NCBI GenBank assembly: GCA_949948895.1 | Contig: CATLHE010000004.1 | Coordinates: 78,958 to 142,957, forward strand | DNA length: 64,000 nucleotides | Reading direction: 5' to 3' | Source of the DNA: an uncultured Christensenella sp. | GTDB lineage: Bacteria > Bacillota > Clostridia > Christensenellales > Pumilibacteraceae | Program-made: the position numbers and the translations under genes | Shown here: piece by piece, positions 62,394 through 64,000 of the stretch | Layout of the letters: each line of letters starts with the position of its first letter | How positions within the stretch are numbered: the stretch's first letter is position 1 | The notes under the pieces: generated by a model | The model's input: the letters and a program-made list of their open reading frames with translations, nothing else | Databases searched by the model: none | What the model was told of the DNA's origin: nothing

Positions 62394-62411
62394 ATCCCTC
62401 CGCTTCCGCCA
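62393..62411 (+). other. attR: 19-bp copy of the tRNA-Ser 3' end
   Basis: AATCCCTCCGCTTCCGCCA, identical to 51465-51483. A weak TACGA/TCGTA hairpin with T-run follows, possibly the original tRNA terminator. Confidence 0.8.
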
Positions 62412-62455
62412 GTACGAAAAAAGTCGTATTTTGTCGAAAGATGAAATAGGACTTT

Positions 62456-62827
62456 TTATTTGTAAAAGTCGCTATGCGAATAATTGTAAAGCGTTACGGT
62501 AGTAGGTGTTACGGTAAATAGTAAAATTTCCGTGTAGTAATCATTATGTGGACCTTCAAAAGTATCGACTTTAACCTTTACGTTAAAGACATTGCCTTCT
62601 CTATCTAATATTTCAATTTGTGAATCACCTATTTCATAGCGTCTGTAATAGCCGTAATATCCCTCTATTGCTTTTTCAATATAAGGATTGAGTAAAGCTA
62701 TTGAAAGCTCATTATAGATTGAAGAATCGGCATCTGCGAAAATCGTTTTAGTCGGTGTGAAAAGTAACCCGCTTATAAGACTGATAATTAAAAATACTGA
62801 CAAAAATGATAATTTAATATTTTTCAT
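62456..62827 (-). CDS. DUF3888-like secreted protein
   Basis: 123 residues from ATG 62827. A signal peptide (KLSFLSVFLIISLISGLLF) is followed by A-D at about residue 32, suggesting export. The mature part reads YNELSIALLNPYIEKAIEGYYGYYRRYEIGDSQIEIL, then FNVKVKVDTFEGPHNDYYTEILLFTV, the pattern of DUF3888 proteins of Bacillota, whose function is unknown. The ribosome-binding site is poor; a TTG nine codons earlier is an alternative start. It sits between two serine-tRNA 3' remnants. Confidence 0.7.
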   Translation of the reverse strand: MKNIKLSFLSVFLIISLISGLLFTPTKTIFADADSSIYNELSIALLNPYIEKAIEGYYGYYRRYEIGDSQIEILDREGNVFNVKVKVDTFEGPHNDYYTEILLFTVTPTTVTLYNYSHSDFYK

Positions 62828-62932
62828 CCTACAATTAGTATAGAAGAAATGCAATAAATTATTTAGTAGGTTAGAACTTTACGCGGAAAACACCGTCCTG
62901 TTTTACGCGGCATCCTTTTCGTGTATTAGACA

Positions 62933-62991
62933 CAAGCAAAGACACCCGAGAGGGTGTTTTTGTTTGGCGGAGGTAAGAAAGATTCGAGCGG
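62933..62991 (-). repeat. Serine-tRNA 3' end remnant plus hairpin, copy 2
   Basis: 57 of 59 bases match 62207-62265. The tRNA-like end is at 62991-62965 and the hairpin at about 62941-62961. The hairpin also works as a terminator on the plus strand (T-run). Confidence 0.7.
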
Positions 62992-63195
62992 TAATACAAA
63001 GGCGATCGCCAAGCGGTTTAGCGGGCGAGCCTTTGTTCGCTCGGCGCTTCGGTTTTTGTCGTTCGGTTAGTTCGTTGCGACGGGCGCTTGATAGCATTTT
63101 ACGGCGCTATATGATTGAAAATCGGTATTGTTTATGGTATAATGTCAATGCTTAAACATAACGACAAAATGAAATTTATTAAGGAGAGCAACCCG

Positions 63196-63588
63196 ATGAA
63201 CAAAGAATGGCAAAAGTTGTATGAAGAAGCGATGAGCGTTTTGAATCCCCACGATGTTTCAAATAAAATGTGGGTGGGAAGTGTTGCGTCTGCCGTACTC
63301 ACGAAAAAAGGTAATATTTATAAGGGCATATGTATTGATACGGACGGCTCTATCGGTATGTGTGCGGAAAGAAACGCTCTATCAACAATGCTTACATATG
63401 GCGAAAGTGAGATTACAAAAGTTGTTTCTGTATATAAAGATGGAAATGTAATTCCTTCTTGCGGTATTTGCAGGGAATTTATGATGCATTTAGGCGGGGA
63501 TGTGGAAAATATTGAAATTCTATTGGATAAAGAAGGGCGAACAACTAGATTGATTGAGTTGATGCCCGAATATCCTCGACATAAATAA
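63196..63588 (+). CDS. Cytidine deaminase-like zinc enzyme
   Basis: 130 residues from ATG 63196 behind AAGGAG. The zinc site is complete: CAERNAL (near residue 54, with the catalytic glutamate) and PSCGICREFM (near 87). The short length and C-A-E form are those of tetrameric cytidine deaminases and of blasticidin-S deaminase-like proteins. The insertion-free middle makes the latter or a nucleoside deaminase possible; the substrate cannot be fixed. It is transcribed alone. Confidence 0.85.
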   Translation: MNKEWQKLYEEAMSVLNPHDVSNKMWVGSVASAVLTKKGNIYKGICIDTDGSIGMCAERNALSTMLTYGESEITKVVSVYKDGNVIPSCGICREFMMHLGGDVENIEILLDKEGRTTRLIELMPEYPRHK

Positions 63589-63643
63589 CGGCTTATTAAT
63601 CAGTTTAATTATTCGTTTTATGGTAAAAAATTCCCGTAACCCC

Positions 63644-63671
63644 TTGACAGAAGCAGGATGTATAGTATAAT
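63644..63671 (+). promoter_or_regulatory. Promoter of the terminal surface-protein gene
   Basis: TTGACA (63644-63649), 16 bases, TATAAT (63666-63671). Confidence 0.75.
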
Positions 63672-63717
63672 AATAATTAAGAACTAAACACTACAAAAAA
63701 CAACAAGGAGAAAAGGC

Positions 63718-64000
63718 ATGAGTGAAGTCACGAAAGAGCAAACGGGAAAGAAACAAATCGGTGTAAAACTCGCTCTGTTGTTAGTATGTCTTATTGTAGT
63801 AATAGCAGCAAGCATAGTATTTATCGGCTGTAATAACCCGAACGCCGAGGAAAGAGCGGGCGAGGAAATAGAAATAACAATCATCCAAAGCGAATACGAG
63901 TACGACGGAGAAAAGCACTGGATAGAAGTGAGCGGAGTAAAGGAAGGAGATGAGGTAAGGTATTCGACTGACGGAGAGAAGTGGGAGAGCGCCCGACCTG
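63718..64000 (+). CDS. Surface/lipoprotein with repeat-type domain (3' partial)
   Basis: 94 residues before the window ends. A basic start is followed by a hydrophobic segment (VKLALLLVCLIVVIAASIVFIGC) ending in a plausible lipobox FIGC. Then comes EYEYDGEKHWIEVSGVKEGDEVRYSTDGEKW, which resembles the MBG/YDG-type beta repeats of bacterial surface proteins. AAGGAG precedes the ATG. The full protein is likely large and cell-wall exposed. Confidence 0.7.
   Translation, partial: MSEVTKEQTGKKQIGVKLALLLVCLIVVIAASIVFIGCNNPNAEERAGEEIEITIIQSEYEYDGEKHWIEVSGVKEGDEVRYSTDGEKWESARP

Larger units (their letters stand above)
51465..62411. mobile_element. Genomic island in tRNA-Ser: IS3, type I R-M with AbiJ-like gene
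   Basis: A region of 10.9 kb bounded by identical 19-bp tRNA-Ser 3' ends. It carries an IS3-family transposase, an unknown protein, a NUMOD fragment, hsdR, an AbiJ-like gene, a broken hsdS, hsdM and a HEXXH protein, nearly all on the minus strand. Several cargo genes are more AT-rich than the host genes. No integrase is inside, so it was either mobilised in trans or has lost its integrase. Confidence 0.7.

Noticed and set aside
62053..62394. In-frame extension of the HEXXH protein upstream of 62052
   Set aside because: It covers the island end, a tRNA remnant and the 54-bp module; the ATG at 62052 has a ribosome-binding site.

Overview
The window reads as chromosome of a spore-forming Bacillota, most likely a Clostridia-type anaerobe known from a metagenome. 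The support is the yabP-yabQ sporulation pair, a Spo0A-C-like protein, DnaD- and DnaI/DnaC-like replication proteins, type III glutamine synthetase, a Clostridia-type ferritin, consensus sigma-A promoters and parS sites of Bacillus type. Several genes here (metG, tatD, yabP/Q, parB, rsmG, mnmE) usually sit near the replication origin in Bacillota, and three perfect parS sites lie just upstream of parB. No dnaA or oriC is visible.

Layout. 1-2840: replication loader genes plus a DUF4097 protein. 3429-3987: yabP-yabQ. 4.0-4.6 kb: tRNA-Pro(AGG) with duplicated 3' ends and terminators. 4.8-13.5 kb, minus strand: a compact run of eight genes (ABC exporter, metG, tatD, radical SAM, cation antiporter, PH-like membrane protein, DUF3737, MGMT). 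13.7-18 kb: small proteins and glnN behind a long, strongly palindromic 5' leader. 18-22 kb: Tex with a long charged tail, and ferritin. 22.2-24.9 kb: a TIR-like/STAND/helical-repeat protein, the best defence candidate outside the island. 26.1-26.5 kb: tmRNA with an unusually long tag. 26.7-32.3 kb: DUF885 lipoprotein, ZIP transporter, a lipoprotein with 16 CxxC motifs, and a RadC-like protein. 33.6-36.5 kb: ferritin-like-fold protein, three parS sites and parB. 37.2-43.7 kb: a pseudo-hydrolase, lepB, degV, rsmG, mnmE, smpB and a tiny basic protein. 43.9-50.2 kb: phosphoesterase lipoprotein, Na/Pi symporter-PhoU protein and ribokinase.

From 51.4 kb a genomic island starts at the 3' end of tRNA-Ser(UGA) and ends at a 19-bp copy of that end near 62.4 kb. 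It carries an IS3-family transposase, an unknown protein, a homing-endonuclease remnant and a type I restriction-modification operon. That operon has an AbiJ-like gene inserted between hsdS and hsdR, and its hsdS is broken by one in-frame TGA. No integrase is present. A 54-bp sequence abutting the right end of this island is also joined, with one mismatch, to a duplicated tRNA-Pro 3' end 58 kb away. This suggests a family of elements that target tRNA 3' ends.

Five gene-free stretches (2.8, 14.2, 21.0, 30.8 and 46.4 kb) are filled with one modular family of inverted-repeat elements. They have palindromic CCAA..TTGG ends, an inner CACCCGAATAA motif, and hairpin or TCATYCTGAG payloads. A second palindromic repeat family occurs three times (32.5, 33.0 and 43.4 kb). 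All calls come from reading the sequence; no database search was possible.
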